Of a stretch of 41,064 nucleotides of DNA, positions 23,468 through 32,067 are shown piece by piece. Position numbers and translations under genes: made by a program. Where the stretch lies: the NCBI GenBank assembly GCA_035476635.1, contig DATILI010000026.1:1-41064 (forward strand), in the 5' to 3' direction. Below the pieces are notes generated by a model that had not been told where the DNA came from, made no database searches, and was given only the letters and a program-made list of their open reading frames with translations. The DNA comes from DATILI01 sp035476635 (GTDB taxonomy: Bacteria; Pseudomonadota; Gammaproteobacteria; Burkholderiales; Burkholderiaceae_C). Every line of letters begins with the position of its first letter. Position 1 is the stretch's first letter.

Positions 23468-24625
23468 TCAGCTTTCGCGGGTCACGTCACTGCCGGCGCC
23501 AGGCGCTGCAAACTTCGCCGCCAAGGCCGTCTGAAAAATCATCCCCAGCAGCAGTGCCAGCAGCGGATCGGTCATCTCGGGCGTGCGGCCCGGGCTCCAG
23601 CGCTGCAGCCACTCGATGCCCCAGAGACCGCTGGCCAGCAGCAAGCCGGCAACCGGCAGGCGCAAACCGATCTGGCCAAGCAGCAGAACCACCCCGCCGT
23701 ACAGATAGCACTTCTCAATCAGTGCTGCCGTGTTGCCCAGCATGTTGCCGTTCAACAATCCCGCAAACGGCATCCACATGAAGGGCTGCGGCGGACCGGC
23801 GCGCGGCCATGGCGTCAACCCCGACACCACGATGCTGGCCAGCAGCATCACAAGGACGCGCCGCGCAGCCGCCGGATCGCGCGTAAACCAAGGCCGCAGC
23901 ACCAGGGCCAGCAGCAGTCCCACGACGTTCGACAGGCTGACGACGCTCTGCCAGAAGATGGGCTCGATCAGCAGTACCGCCACGGCAAACGCGCCCGCGA
24001 CGCGAGAAGAAATCCCATGCCACGGCGAATGCCGCAGCAGCAGGAACCAGAACAGCCATGCCGCCGTGTCGTGCAAGACGCGCCCGCCTTCCCACCTGGG
24101 GCGCAACAGTAGTGGCCTGAGTGCATGACGAAGATTGTCAACATCCAGGGTCGGCACCAGCGGAAACCAGCGATAGGCCAGCCACAACAGCATCAAGACC
24201 GATGCCACGGGCCAAAGCGGCGACGCCAACGCCAGGGATTGCACGTGGGCGCGGACGAAAAACCGGGCCCTGGCCGCCAACGCGATGCCGAGCAGGATGC
24301 CGGCCGTGTTGAACCACGCATCGGAAGCCGTGGGATCGCGGGAAGGAAACCAGAACTGCAGGTATTGCAAGCCCCAGGCGAACGCGATGCCGCCTGCCAG
24401 CCACAAACTCCACCTCCAGCGCGCGGGCGAACCGGCCGGTATGCACAGGCCCAGCGGCACAAACAGCAGCAGATTGCCCGCGGCATCCACTGCTGAAACC
24501 CGCGCCGGCCATACCAGGAAAAGGTGCACCAGATCGCCGCGGGTCGGCACATGGGGAACGTAGGTAAACGGAAAGAAAGAACCGTAAAAAATCAGGGTTA
24601 CTACCAGGAACAGCAAAATCCGCAT
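23468..24625 (-). CDS. VanZ-family polytopic membrane protein
   Basis: This 385-residue inner-membrane protein has about 10 hydrophobic segments. The N-terminal third has the VanZ-like pattern: YGSFFPFTY, then DLVHLFLVWP, AGNLLLFVPLGL and FQTALAAKF later. I start at ATG 24623-24625 (MRILLFLVV); an in-frame TTG is 7 codons upstream. VanZ homologues are common near PEP-CTERM exopolysaccharide genes and may handle a lipid-linked or surface component, but biochemical function is not established. A duplicated layout, with an N-terminal VanZ-like half followed by a second hydrophobic half, is apparent. It is divergent from rpoH. Confidence 0.8.
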   Translation of the reverse strand: MRILLFLVVTLIFYGSFFPFTYVPHVPTRGDLVHLFLVWPARVSAVDAAGNLLLFVPLGLCIPAGSPARWRWSLWLAGGIAFAWGLQYLQFWFPSRDPTASDAWFNTAGILLGIALAARARFFVRAHVQSLALASPLWPVASVLMLLWLAYRWFPLVPTLDVDNLRHALRPLLLRPRWEGGRVLHDTAAWLFWFLLLRHSPWHGISSRVAGAFAVAVLLIEPIFWQSVVSLSNVVGLLLALVLRPWFTRDPAAARRVLVMLLASIVVSGLTPWPRAGPPQPFMWMPFAGLLNGNMLGNTAALIEKCYLYGGVVLLLGQIGLRLPVAGLLLASGLWGIEWLQRWSPGRTPEMTDPLLALLLGMIFQTALAAKFAAPGAGSDVTRES

Positions 24626-24673
24626 GCGAAGGCAGTCTACGGACAAGCACGTTCTGAAGGGCTGGCATTGATC

Positions 24674-24685
24674 AGGGTAAACCCT
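24674..24685. promoter_or_regulatory. AGGGT-AA-ACCCT dyad in the vanZ/rpoH intergenic region
   Basis: A perfect 5-bp inverted repeat with a 2-nt centre lies between the divergent vanZ-like gene and rpoH, about 70 nt before the CIRCE element. A looser dyad (GGTTAAT...ATTACC, 24697-24714) follows. It could be a regulator site; nothing identifies the factor. Confidence 0.3.
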
Positions 24686-24753
24686 AGATTTTTTATGGTT
24701 AATCGGGTATTACCTCTGTGGGAAAGCGCTATCGCCGCGATTGAACTTCGGAT

Positions 24754-24780
24754 TTAGCACTCCCTCCAACAGAGTGCTAA
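24754..24780 (+). promoter_or_regulatory. CIRCE element (HrcA operator) upstream of rpoH
   Basis: TTAGCACTC at 24754-24762, a 9-nt spacer, and GAGTGCTAA at 24772-24780 match the CIRCE consensus at every position. TAATAT (24778-24783) preceded by TGC looks like an extended -10, with TTAGCA 18 nt upstream as a weak -35. HrcA bound here would therefore sit on the promoter. The rpoH ATG is 30 nt downstream. Confidence 0.95.
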
Positions 24781-24809
24781 TATGACGTCTTGAGAAAAGG
24801 AGTTCTGGA

Positions 24810-25751
24810 ATGACTGTTCAATCTGGAGCCATGACCACCGCACTGGCCCCCGCAAACCCTTGGAGCTTGGTGCCGCCGCTTGGCAACCTGGATGCCTATA
24901 TTTCGGCAGCCAATCGCCTTCCCATGCTGACGCTTGAGGAAGAGCAGGCGTTTGCCAGAAAATTCAAGGAAGACAACGACTTGGAAGCTGCCGGAAAGCT
25001 GGTGTTGTCGCACCTGCGGCTGGTGGTTTCAGTTTCTCGCCAGTACCTGGGCTACGGGCTGCCGCATGGCGACCTGATCCAGGAAGGCAACGTGGGCCTG
25101 ATGAAGGCCGTGAAGCGTTTCGACCCGGACCAGGGCGTGCGCCTGGTGAGCTATGCCTTGCACTGGATCAAGGCCGAAATCCATGAGTACATCCTGAAGA
25201 ACTGGCGCATGGTCAAGGTGGCGACCACCAAGGCCCAGCGCAAGCTTTTCTTCAACCTGCGCTCCATGAAACAGGGCTTCAAGGCCGACGCGGCGGCGCA
25301 AGACGCTGCAACGCACCGCGACACGCTGAACGAGCGCGAGATCGAAGTCATGGCGCGTGAGCTCAACGTCAAGCGCGAAGACGTGATCGAGATGGAAACG
25401 CGCCTGTCCGGCGGCGACATCATGCTGGATCCGGGCCCGACCGATGATGGCGAGGACGCCTATGGGCCGATCGCCTATCTGGCCGATGCGTCGCATGAGC
25501 CGACCGCCTTGATTGAATCGCGCCAACGCGACTACCTGGCCAGCGACGGAATTTCGACCGCGCTCAAAGCGCTGGACGAACGCAGCCGCCGCATCGTGGA
25601 AGAGCGCTGGCTCAAGGTCAACGACGACGGTTCGGGCGGCATGACCTTGCACGAACTGGCGGCCGATTACGGTGTGAGCGCAGAGCGCATCCGCCAGATC
25701 GAAGCCGCAGCCATGAAGAAGATGAAGAAGGCACTGGCCGTCTACGCCTGA
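24810..25751 (+). CDS. rpoH: Heat-shock sigma factor sigma-32
   Basis: This alternative sigma factor directs RNA polymerase to heat-shock promoters. The 313-residue protein has region 2 (HLRLVVSVSRQYLGYGLPHGDLIQEGNVGLMKAVKRF, split here as read), and RLVSYALHWIKAEIHEYI. The RpoH box QRKLFFNLR immediately follows KVATTKA and marks the family. Region 4 has the helix-turn-helix LHELAADYGVSAERIRQIE. AAAAGGAG lies just before the ATG. The N-terminus has about 15 extra residues relative to E. coli; an internal ATG at codon 8 is possible. The perfect CIRCE site makes it a target of HrcA, tying the two heat-shock circuits together. Confidence 0.97.
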   Translation: MTVQSGAMTTALAPANPWSLVPPLGNLDAYISAANRLPMLTLEEEQAFARKFKEDNDLEAAGKLVLSHLRLVVSVSRQYLGYGLPHGDLIQEGNVGLMKAVKRFDPDQGVRLVSYALHWIKAEIHEYILKNWRMVKVATTKAQRKLFFNLRSMKQGFKADAAAQDAATHRDTLNEREIEVMARELNVKREDVIEMETRLSGGDIMLDPGPTDDGEDAYGPIAYLADASHEPTALIESRQRDYLASDGISTALKALDERSRRIVEERWLKVNDDGSGGMTLHELAADYGVSAERIRQIEAAAMKKMKKALAVYA

Positions 25752-25783
25752 TCCGCTACCGATCGTCGGAACCCACCCTCAAA

Positions 25784-25815
25784 CGCCGGCGCAGCCAACC
25801 AAGCTGCGGCCGGCG
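25784..25815 (+). terminator. Probable terminator after rpoH
   Basis: GCCGGC-GCAGC and GCTGC-g-GCCGGC form an 11-bp GC-rich stem with one bulged G and a 7-nt loop. It is followed by CTTCATTTTG, a weak T tract. It lies 33 nt after the rpoH stop. Confidence 0.65.
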
Positions 25816-25918
25816 CTTCATTTTGTCGGGTTAACATCTTTCTCGTTCCCGGCCGCCCCGCCTTGACAGGTGAAGGGTCTGCGCTCCCGCCCTCCGTTTC
25901 AATACAAGGATTCGAGTC

Positions 25919-26917
25919 ATGCCTCGCTCAAGTTTTCGCCGTGCCACCCTCGTCCTGGCCGTCGCCGCCCTGACGACCACCTGGGCAAGCGCCCAGAAAA
26001 CGCCAACCAAGGCCGCTGCGGCGTGGCCAACCAAGCCCGTCAAGATCCTGGTTGGCTTCCCCGGGGGCTCCACGCCCGACCTGGTGGCGCGTGCCATCGC
26101 CGAGCCGCTGTCCAAGGCCTTGGGCCAGCCGGTCATCGTGGACAACAAGCCCGGTGCCGGCGGCAATATCGCTGCCGACATGGTGGCCAAGGCAACCGAC
26201 GAACACACCATTGGCGTGATGATCAACGGCAACATGACCATTGCCAAGATCCTCAACCCCAAGACGCCTTACGACCCGGTCAAGGACCTGGCACCGATCA
26301 GCCTGATCGGCACCGCACCGCTGGTGCTGGCGGCCCCGGCCAATGCCCAAGGCAACACCGCGCAGGACTTCTTCGTGGCCGCGCGCAATGCCGGCGACAA
26401 ATGGAGCTACGGCACGCCCGGCATTGGCACGGTCGGCCATTTGGGCATGGAGTTGCTCAAGACCAAGTCCAACATCAACCCGGTGCATGTGCCCTACCCC
26501 GGCAACCCGCAGGTGATCACCGCCATGATCGGCGGACAGATCCAGCTCTCCCTGTTGCCGCCGGGCCTGGCAGCGGCCCAGGTGCGCGCTGGCAAGCTCA
26601 AGGCGATCGGCGTTACTTCGTCCGGCCGCAGCCCGCTGGCACCTGAACTGCCGAGCCTGGCCGAAGGCGGCATCCAGAACTTCCAGCTCGAAATCTGGAC
26701 CGCCGCTGCTGCGCCGGCATCGATGCCCAAGCCCATCGTGGCCAAGCTTTCGACCCTGATCAGCGAGATCGTCCGCACACCGGAAATGCGCGCCAAGCTG
26801 TTCCAGCAGGGCTGGCAAGTCGCTGGCACTTCATCCGAAGGCTTGGCCAACCGCATCAAGGCCGACACCAACCTGCTGGGTGGCGTGATCGTGATGCGGG
26901 GAATCAAGGCGGAGTAA
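25919..26917 (+). CDS. Bug/TctC-family periplasmic substrate-binding protein
   Basis: This is an extracytoplasmic solute-binding protein of the tripartite tricarboxylate transporter type, 332 residues, with a signal peptide ending near WASAQ (residue 26). Family motifs are WPTKPVKILVGFPGGSTPDLVARAIA (split as read), GQPVIVDNKPGAGGNIAADMVAK, and YDPVKDLAPISLIG. AAGGA precedes the ATG. No TctA or TctB membrane genes are adjacent, so it is an orphan receptor, as most Bug proteins in Burkholderiales are. The ligand, probably a small carboxylate, is unknown. Its last 14 bp overlap the convergent AlkD-like gene. Confidence 0.93.
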   Translation: MPRSSFRRATLVLAVAALTTTWASAQKTPTKAAAAWPTKPVKILVGFPGGSTPDLVARAIAEPLSKALGQPVIVDNKPGAGGNIAADMVAKATDEHTIGVMINGNMTIAKILNPKTPYDPVKDLAPISLIGTAPLVLAAPANAQGNTAQDFFVAARNAGDKWSYGTPGIGTVGHLGMELLKTKSNINPVHVPYPGNPQVITAMIGGQIQLSLLPPGLAAAQVRAGKLKAIGVTSSGRSPLAPELPSLAEGGIQNFQLEIWTAAAAPASMPKPIVAKLSTLISEIVRTPEMRAKLFQQGWQVAGTSSEGLANRIKADTNLLGGVIVMRGIKAE

Positions 26918-27722
26918 GAAGTGACAGGCTCCGCTGGGCCCGCCGCACGATGTAGGTGGTCGCGGCGGCGCTCGATTCGGCGCCCCAGCGCGTACACACT
27001 TCCTCCACCCACTGCGGCTGCGATTTGCTGGCATCGTTGAGCCAGTTGGCCACCGAGTTCTGCACGTAGCGGCTCGGGTCGGCCTTGAGTGGCTCCAGCA
27101 ACGCCAGCGCCCGCCAGGGCTCGGCCTTGAGGGCCTCGATCTGCGCGCACCAGACGCCGCGCGGCCGGGTCAGTTCGCTGGCGAAGCGGCGGATGTTTTC
27201 ATCGGTGTCGCGCACCCAGGGCGCAAGTAGCGCGAGGGCTTCGTCCAGCGCGCCAATCACGTCGCCGCGTACCGACATCCAGGCGATTTCACGCACGCCG
27301 AAATGCGCGTCGGCGGCAAAGCGGCGCACCGACGCCAGCTTGGCTGACAGAGGCAAGTCGCAGAACTGCAGCCATTGCACCGCCCAGCTGCGCGCCACGT
27401 CGCTCGCGTGCGTGGCCAGCGCATGCGCCACGGCGTCGCGCGCGGCATGTTGCGCCGTCAGGTCGTACAAGGCGCGTGCCACATGTTCGTGCCGCTTCAG
27501 CGGCTTGAACGCGCCGAGCATCGCCAAAGTATCGTCAATGCGCTCGGCGTCGGCATCCAGGCCGATATGGTGCGCCACATTGCGCGTCAGGCGTGCCAGG
27601 TCGAGAGCCAGGAATTCGTTGAGGTTGACGGTGGGAACCAGCCCGTCATTCAGGGCCTCCAGCACCTCGGCCGGAATCAGCGCGATGCGCGCAGCACCTG
27701 TGCGACGCAACAGATGCTCCAC
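26904..27722 (-). CDS. AlkD-like HEAT-repeat protein (DNA alkylation repair family)
   Basis: This helical-repeat protein of about 272 residues is of the DNA alkylation repair family, whose best-known member AlkD is a DNA glycosylase for bulky or cationic alkyl lesions. I use GTG 27720-27722, which lies 5 nt after the SCO gene's stop with a GGGTAAG ribosome site. The frame runs on upstream to 28286, but that part overlaps the SCO gene. Recognisable segments are ALNDGLVPTVNLNEFLALD near the N-terminus, HEHVARALYDL, and the repeats SWAVQWLQFCDLP, GVREIAWMSVR, DTDENIRRFASELTRPRGVW and PSRYVQNSVANWLNDASKSQP. Activity is inferred from family only. It is transcribed at the end of the cox-assembly operon. 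Confidence 0.8.
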   Translation of the reverse strand: MEHLLRRTGAARIALIPAEVLEALNDGLVPTVNLNEFLALDLARLTRNVAHHIGLDADAERIDDTLAMLGAFKPLKRHEHVARALYDLTAQHAARDAVAHALATHASDVARSWAVQWLQFCDLPLSAKLASVRRFAADAHFGVREIAWMSVRGDVIGALDEALALLAPWVRDTDENIRRFASELTRPRGVWCAQIEALKAEPWRALALLEPLKADPSRYVQNSVANWLNDASKSQPQWVEEVCTRWGAESSAAATTYIVRRAQRSLSLLTPP

Positions 27723-27727
27723 CGGTC

Positions 27728-28336
27728 TTACCCTTGCTTCAGCAGCAACTGGATATCCGATGCCATGGCCTGCGCGCCGCTGCCGTAGCGCGTGTACAGG
27801 CGCAAGCGGCCTTGCGGGTCGTAGACGTAGCTGGCGGCGGAGTGGTCCATGGTATAGCTGGTGGGCGTCTTGCCGTCGACTTTCTTGTAGTAGACCTTGT
27901 AGTCCTTGGCCATGGCCGCGAGTTGCTCTTGCGTGCCGCGCAGTGCGAGGAAACTGGGGTCGAAATTGGCCATGTAGGCCTTGAGCACGTCCGCCGTGTC
28001 GCGCTCCGGATCGACCGTGACGAACACGCCCTGCACCTTCGCGCCCTCGGTGCCGAGCTGCTTCTTGACCTGGGCCAGTTCGGCCATCGAGGTGGGGCAC
28101 ACATCGGGACACTGGGTGTAGCCGAAAAAGAGCACGACGACCTTGCCTTTGAAGTCTTGCATGCTGCGCGGCTGACCATTGTGGTCGGTCAGCTGGAAGT
28201 CCTTGGCGTAGTCGGCCCCCGTGATGTCGATGGCGGCAAACTGCGGCTTCTTCTCGGAGCAGGCGGCAATCAGGCCCCCGGTGCATGCCAGCAGCGTGCT
28301 GGAAGCAAAGAATTGGATGGCACTTCGTTTATTCAT
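27728..28336 (-). CDS. SCO1/SenC copper chaperone for cytochrome oxidase
   Basis: This membrane-anchored thioredoxin-fold protein delivers copper to, or reduces, the CuA site of CoxB. The 202-residue protein has a lipobox GLIAAC (Cys26), the copper motif CPDVCP (Cys76 and Cys80) and the third ligand His165 in TMDHSAASY, so it is complete. It begins 6 bp after the stop of ctaB on the minus strand and is followed by the AlkD-like gene at 5 nt. Context and motifs make the assignment firm. Confidence 0.95.
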   Translation of the reverse strand: MNKRSAIQFFASSTLLACTGGLIAACSEKKPQFAAIDITGADYAKDFQLTDHNGQPRSMQDFKGKVVVLFFGYTQCPDVCPTSMAELAQVKKQLGTEGAKVQGVFVTVDPERDTADVLKAYMANFDPSFLALRGTQEQLAAMAKDYKVYYKKVDGKTPTSYTMDHSAASYVYDPQGRLRLYTRYGSGAQAMASDIQLLLKQG

Positions 28337-28342
28337 GAGGTC

Positions 28343-29242
28343 TCACAGCAAATAGTGGTCTACCAGCAGCGCGGCGAACAAGGCGCTCAAGTGGATCAGG
28401 GAGAACCGAAACGTCTTGCGCGCAAGCGCATCCGAATAGTCGCGCCAGAGCCGAAATCCATACAGGCTGAAGCCGAAGCTCAAGACAATGGCCGCCGCCA
28501 GGTAGATCCACGAACTCATGCCGTAGGCAAACGGCATGAGGCAGGCAGCAAACAGCACCAGGGTGTAGAGGAACACCTGCAAGCGGGTGAACTCGTTGCC
28601 ATGGGTGACCGGCAGCATCGGCAGGCCGGATTTTCGATAGTCTTCCACGCGGTACAGCGCCAGCGCCCAGAAGTGCGGGGGCGTCCACAGGAAGATGATG
28701 AGAAACAGGATCAGCGCTTCGGGCCCTACGTCGCCCGTCATTGCCGCCCAGCCCAGCACCGGCGGCATTGCACCGGACGCGCCACCGATGACGATGTTCT
28801 GCGGCGTGAGCGGCTTCAGGATCACGGTGTAGACCACCGCATAGCCGATGAAGGTGGCGAAGGTCAGCCACATCGTCAGCGGATTCACCCAGGCGTACAG
28901 CACCCATGAGCCGACGGCGCAGAGCACCGCGGAAAAGAGCAGTGCCTGCCAGTCGCTGAGCTCGCCCTTGGCGGTAGGCCGCCAGGCGGTGCGTTTCATC
29001 TTCGCGTCAATGCCTTTTTCCACCAGGCAATTGAAGGCGGCCGCAGCGCCGGCCACCAGCCAGATGCCCAGGCACGCAATTGCGCTCAAACGAAGATCCT
29101 CGAGCGACGGCAGGCCGGGCACGGCGAGCACCATGCCGATGAGCGCGCAGAACACGATGAGCTGCACCACGCGCGGTTTGGTCAACGCGTAGAACTGGCT
29201 GAAGCGGGAAGCCCGGGACACGGCGGGAATACTGGTACTCAT
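28343..29242 (-). CDS. ctaB: Heme O synthase (protoheme IX farnesyltransferase)
   Basis: This inner-membrane UbiA-type prenyltransferase converts heme B to heme O for the aa3 oxidase. The 299-residue protein has about nine membrane segments. The prenyl-diphosphate/Mg site NCLVEKGIDAKMKRT and a second Asp-containing loop (ALYRVEDYRKSGLPMLP) are seen, with GGASGAMPPVLGW between. Its ATG overlaps the stop of ctaA as ATGA, so the two heme-tailoring enzymes are translationally coupled. Also called cyoE/ctaB. Confidence 0.97.
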   Translation of the reverse strand: MSTSIPAVSRASRFSQFYALTKPRVVQLIVFCALIGMVLAVPGLPSLEDLRLSAIACLGIWLVAGAAAAFNCLVEKGIDAKMKRTAWRPTAKGELSDWQALLFSAVLCAVGSWVLYAWVNPLTMWLTFATFIGYAVVYTVILKPLTPQNIVIGGASGAMPPVLGWAAMTGDVGPEALILFLIIFLWTPPHFWALALYRVEDYRKSGLPMLPVTHGNEFTRLQVFLYTLVLFAACLMPFAYGMSSWIYLAAAIVLSFGFSLYGFRLWRDYSDALARKTFRFSLIHLSALFAALLVDHYLL

Positions 29243-30411
29243 GCAATCTGCCTGGGGGCATTCGATTTTTCAAGCAAGGAAGGGGTCGCCGCGCGGGCGC
29301 CGCTGCGGGTGCTGCCAAGCGCCCAGGTCAGCGCCACGACCAAGGCGGCGGCGCCACCGGTGTGCGACACGGCGGCGACGATCGGCCAGCCCAGCACCAC
29401 ATTGCTGAGACCCGTGGCAAATTGCCACAGGAGCAGGCCGCCGATCCAGCCCGCCTGCGCACGCAAGGCCGTTGTGCGCGACAAGCGCCAGGCCAGCAGG
29501 CCCAGCACGACGAACACGATACCCGCCATCAGGCGGTGCGCGTAGTGGATTGCCGTCAACGCAGCAAAGCTGATGTGCGTGCCGTCTTGCAGCAGGCCCA
29601 ACGGGCGCCAGAGCTGGAAGCCCTGCACAAAATCCATGGCCGGCCACCAGCTGCCCTGGCAGGCCGGAAATTCGGAGCAGGCCAGCACCGCATAGTTGGT
29701 GCTGACCCAGCCGCCCAGGGCGACCTGCAGCACGACCAAGGCGAACCCCAGCCAGAGCCAGGAACGTGTCGCCGGGGCCAGGGGCGTCGCTGGCGCCGCG
29801 CCCGTGGCCTGGCCATAGCGCACCGCCTGCACGCACAGCAATGCCAGCAACACCAGGCCGCCCAGCAAGTGCAGCGTGACGATGGCGGGGAACAGCTTCA
29901 TGGTCACGGTCAAGGCGCCGAAGGCACCCTGCACACAAACCCACAGCAGGGTCAGCAGTGGCCACCACAGGGAAAAGGGCAGCTTGCCCGGCTGGCGCCT
30001 GCGCAGGAGCGCGCTCGCCACAGCCAGCGTGAGGATCAGCACACCCACGCCGGTGGCGAGGTAGCGGTGGACCATCTCGATCCAGGCCTTGCCGTGGGTC
30101 ACCGGCCCGGTGGGCATCGCGCTTTGGGCGGCGGTGATTTCGGCCACGGCTCCCAAGGGGCTGGCATTGCCATAGCAGCCCGGCCAGTCGGGGCAGCCCA
30201 GCCCCGAATCGGTCAACCGCGTGAAGGCGCCGAACAGCACCAGATCGAAGGTCAGGAACAAGGTCAACACGGTGAGTGCCTGCAGGCGCCGCGCCGGTGC
30301 GGCGTCCTTGTTGCGCAGCCACACCCAGGCCAGCGGCCCGAGCGCGATCGCCACGCCCATCAGCATCAGGCGCAGTGCGGGTTCCAGGTCGTAGAGCGGC
30401 TGGGCGTCCAT
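29239..30411 (-). CDS. ctaA: Heme A synthase (COX15/CtaA)
   Basis: This inner-membrane enzyme oxidises heme O to heme A. I start at ATG 30409-30411 (MDAQPLYDLEP), giving 390 residues; upstream codons in the frame overlap the preceding gene. Eight hydrophobic helices are visible. Conserved His-bearing stretches are GKAWIEMVHRYLAT, TLHLLGGLVLLAL and AIHYAHRLMAG, plus SHTGGAAALV, the four heme-ligand helices. The first loop has the RLTDSGLGCPDWPGCYG block and the second ACSEFPACQG, each with a Cys pair. It is coupled to ctaB. Confidence 0.95.
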   Translation of the reverse strand: MDAQPLYDLEPALRLMLMGVAIALGPLAWVWLRNKDAAPARRLQALTVLTLFLTFDLVLFGAFTRLTDSGLGCPDWPGCYGNASPLGAVAEITAAQSAMPTGPVTHGKAWIEMVHRYLATGVGVLILTLAVASALLRRRQPGKLPFSLWWPLLTLLWVCVQGAFGALTVTMKLFPAIVTLHLLGGLVLLALLCVQAVRYGQATGAAPATPLAPATRSWLWLGFALVVLQVALGGWVSTNYAVLACSEFPACQGSWWPAMDFVQGFQLWRPLGLLQDGTHISFAALTAIHYAHRLMAGIVFVVLGLLAWRLSRTTALRAQAGWIGGLLLWQFATGLSNVVLGWPIVAAVSHTGGAAALVVALTWALGSTRSGARAATPSLLEKSNAPRQIA

Positions 30412-30419
30412 GAATGAGT

Positions 30420-31097
30420 CTAGCGGCCGGCCTTGTCCCACGAGGCAGAGGCGCGCAGCAGGCGCTCCAGGTCGCGTTTGGCCTTGGCTGCACCGGCGGC
30501 ATCGAGGTTCGGCGGAAACCGCATCATCCAATTGCCCTGGGGGTCGACCACGTAGAGGTGCGCGGCAAGCGTCTGGCCGCGGGCGGGCACCAGCCATTGC
30601 GCAAGTGCTTGTCCGTTCACCCGCAGCACGGTGGACTCCTTCAGCGCAGGCAGCAGCACCTGGGGCACGGAAGCCGTGTCGGTCACCAGCCAGACCCAGT
30701 CAAGGCGGTCCTTGTCCTTGCCCAGGCTCTCGCGCATCTGCCGCTGCAGGTACAGGTTTGCCTGGCACGCTTCATCGCACGCGGCCGGGGCCACGCTCAC
30801 GAGCAACCACTGGCCCTGGAGCGCGCGCAGGGAGCCGGCCTTGCCGTCCAGGCTGGTGCCGGACAAATCTGGCATGCTGCGTTGCGGCTCGATCAGTTCG
30901 CCGAAGTTGCGCCGGCCCTCGGGGCGGATCACGTAGTAAGTGAAGTACGAAGCGATCACCGGGGCGGCGCAGATGAGCAGCACGGCGAACATCTTCCAGC
31001 GCCCGCGCACGGTGCGTTCGGCGCCAACCCCGACAGCCTCTTGCACGGTGGGCATGGAATGCACCGTCAAACCCAGGGGCTGATCGTCACGCGCCAT
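30420..31097 (-). CDS. Membrane-anchored thioredoxin-like protein of the cox cluster
   Basis: This 225-residue protein has one membrane helix at about 36-56 and a periplasmic domain resembling SCO/thioredoxin proteins: LRALQGQWLLVSVAPAACDEAC, with Cys107 and Cys111 in a CxxxC arrangement as in SCO, and LYVVDPQGNWMMRFPPN. I use ATG 31095-31097, which overlaps the end of the SURF1 gene by 11 nt; a longer frame to 31151 exists but overlaps SURF1 further. A homologue between SURF1 and ctaA is usual in this order. A role in copper or thiol handling during oxidase assembly is likely, by inference. Confidence 0.82.
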   Translation of the reverse strand: MARDDQPLGLTVHSMPTVQEAVGVGAERTVRGRWKMFAVLLICAAPVIASYFTYYVIRPEGRRNFGELIEPQRSMPDLSGTSLDGKAGSLRALQGQWLLVSVAPAACDEACQANLYLQRQMRESLGKDKDRLDWVWLVTDTASVPQVLLPALKESTVLRVNGQALAQWLVPARGQTLAAHLYVVDPQGNWMMRFPPNLDAAGAAKAKRDLERLLRASASWDKAGR

Positions 31098-31824
31098 GGT
31101 TGTTGCGCCTGCGTTGGAGGTTGTAGGGTCGGACAATTTGAAACCAGACATAAAGAACCGCGATCAGGCCACTGAGGCCAAACCATTGAAATGCATAGCC
31201 GTAGTGCTTTGCCACACCGAGATTGGCCTCGGGCCAGTCGCGCTGCAGTTCGTCGCCCGAAGGCCCCGCCTGCAACATTGAAACGCCGAATAGAGGCAGA
31301 TGTGTCTGCGCCGCGAAACCAGCCAAGTCGAGATTTTGCCGGATGGGCCCGGTCTCCACAGCATCGAACGCGTAAAGCTTGGACGGGGGCGGGGCGATAC
31401 GGCCCTCGACTCGCACGTCTCCTTTGGCGGTTTCGATCCGCGGCAAGGCCGCACGGTCGGTGAAATTGCGCGGCACCCAGCCACGCTGCACGACCAGCAC
31501 GCGATCGCTGCCCGCCAGGCGCAGCGGCGTGAGCACAAAGAAACCTGGCTTGCCGTTCATCTGGCGGTTGTCCAGGAAGACGGTGTGCTCCGGCAGCCAC
31601 TGCCCTTGCAGTACGGCGGGGCGGTGCACAAGGCTGGACGGCAGCGGCGCGCTGACCAAGCCCGCACCATCCAGGGCTGGCTTGGATTTCTGCGCTTCGA
31701 TGGCGGTTTGCAGCGCCTCTTTTTGCGCTGCACGCGACAATTGCCAGCGGCCGAGCGACAAGGTCACTGCCAGGCCCAGCAAGGCGGCGATGGACAGCAA
31801 CCAGAATCGCCTGCGCGTGCTCAC
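31087..31824 (-). CDS. SURF1-family cytochrome oxidase assembly protein
   Basis: This inner-membrane protein helps insert heme A into subunit I. The 245-residue protein starts with GTG 31822-31824. It has the standard two-helix topology: residues about 7-25 and 213-233 flank a periplasmic domain. Motifs include LGRWQLSRAAQKEAL, FLDNRQMNGKPGFFVLTPL, VQRGWVPRN and the C-terminal KHYGYAFQWFGL. It is divergent from a small two-helix gene with only 15 bp between start codons. Confidence 0.94.
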   Translation of the reverse strand: MSTRRRFWLLSIAALLGLAVTLSLGRWQLSRAAQKEALQTAIEAQKSKPALDGAGLVSAPLPSSLVHRPAVLQGQWLPEHTVFLDNRQMNGKPGFFVLTPLRLAGSDRVLVVQRGWVPRNFTDRAALPRIETAKGDVRVEGRIAPPPSKLYAFDAVETGPIRQNLDLAGFAAQTHLPLFGVSMLQAGPSGDELQRDWPEANLGVAKHYGYAFQWFGLSGLIAVLYVWFQIVRPYNLQRRRNNHGA

Positions 31825-31839
31825 GGGATAATGCGAGGC

Positions 31840-32067
31840 ATGAAAGTCCTCGTCCTGTTTGCGTTCATTGCCATTCTCGCCAGCCTGGGCTCAGCCCTGT
31901 ATTTCATGCTGAAAGGCGGCAGCGCTTCCGACGACAAAGCCAAACGAGGCAACATGGCCCGCGCGCTGGCACTGCGCGTCGGTTTCTCGATTCTGTTGTT
32001 CGTCTGCATCCTGATCGCTTGGAAACTGGGCTATATCCAGCCTACCGGCATCCCGGCCGGGAAATAA
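31840..32067 (+). CDS. Twin-transmembrane small protein (DUF2909-like)
   Basis: A 75-residue inner-membrane protein has two hydrophobic helices (about 2-22 and 47-68) separated by a charged loop with SDDKAKRGNMARALALRV. The ATG 31840 has GAGG immediately before it; another ATG three codons earlier (31831) is equally possible. A homologue between coxC and SURF1 is typical of Burkholderiales cox clusters. Function is not known. It is the only plus-strand gene inside the cluster and ends at a strong terminator. Confidence 0.85.
   Translation: MKVLVLFAFIAILASLGSALYFMLKGGSASDDKAKRGNMARALALRVGFSILLFVCILIAWKLGYIQPTGIPAGK

Noticed and set aside
26904..28286. A 460-residue AlkD-like protein starting at 28286
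   Set aside because: Its first part overlaps the whole SCO gene in another frame. GTG 27722, 5 nt after the SCO stop, gives a family-sized protein.
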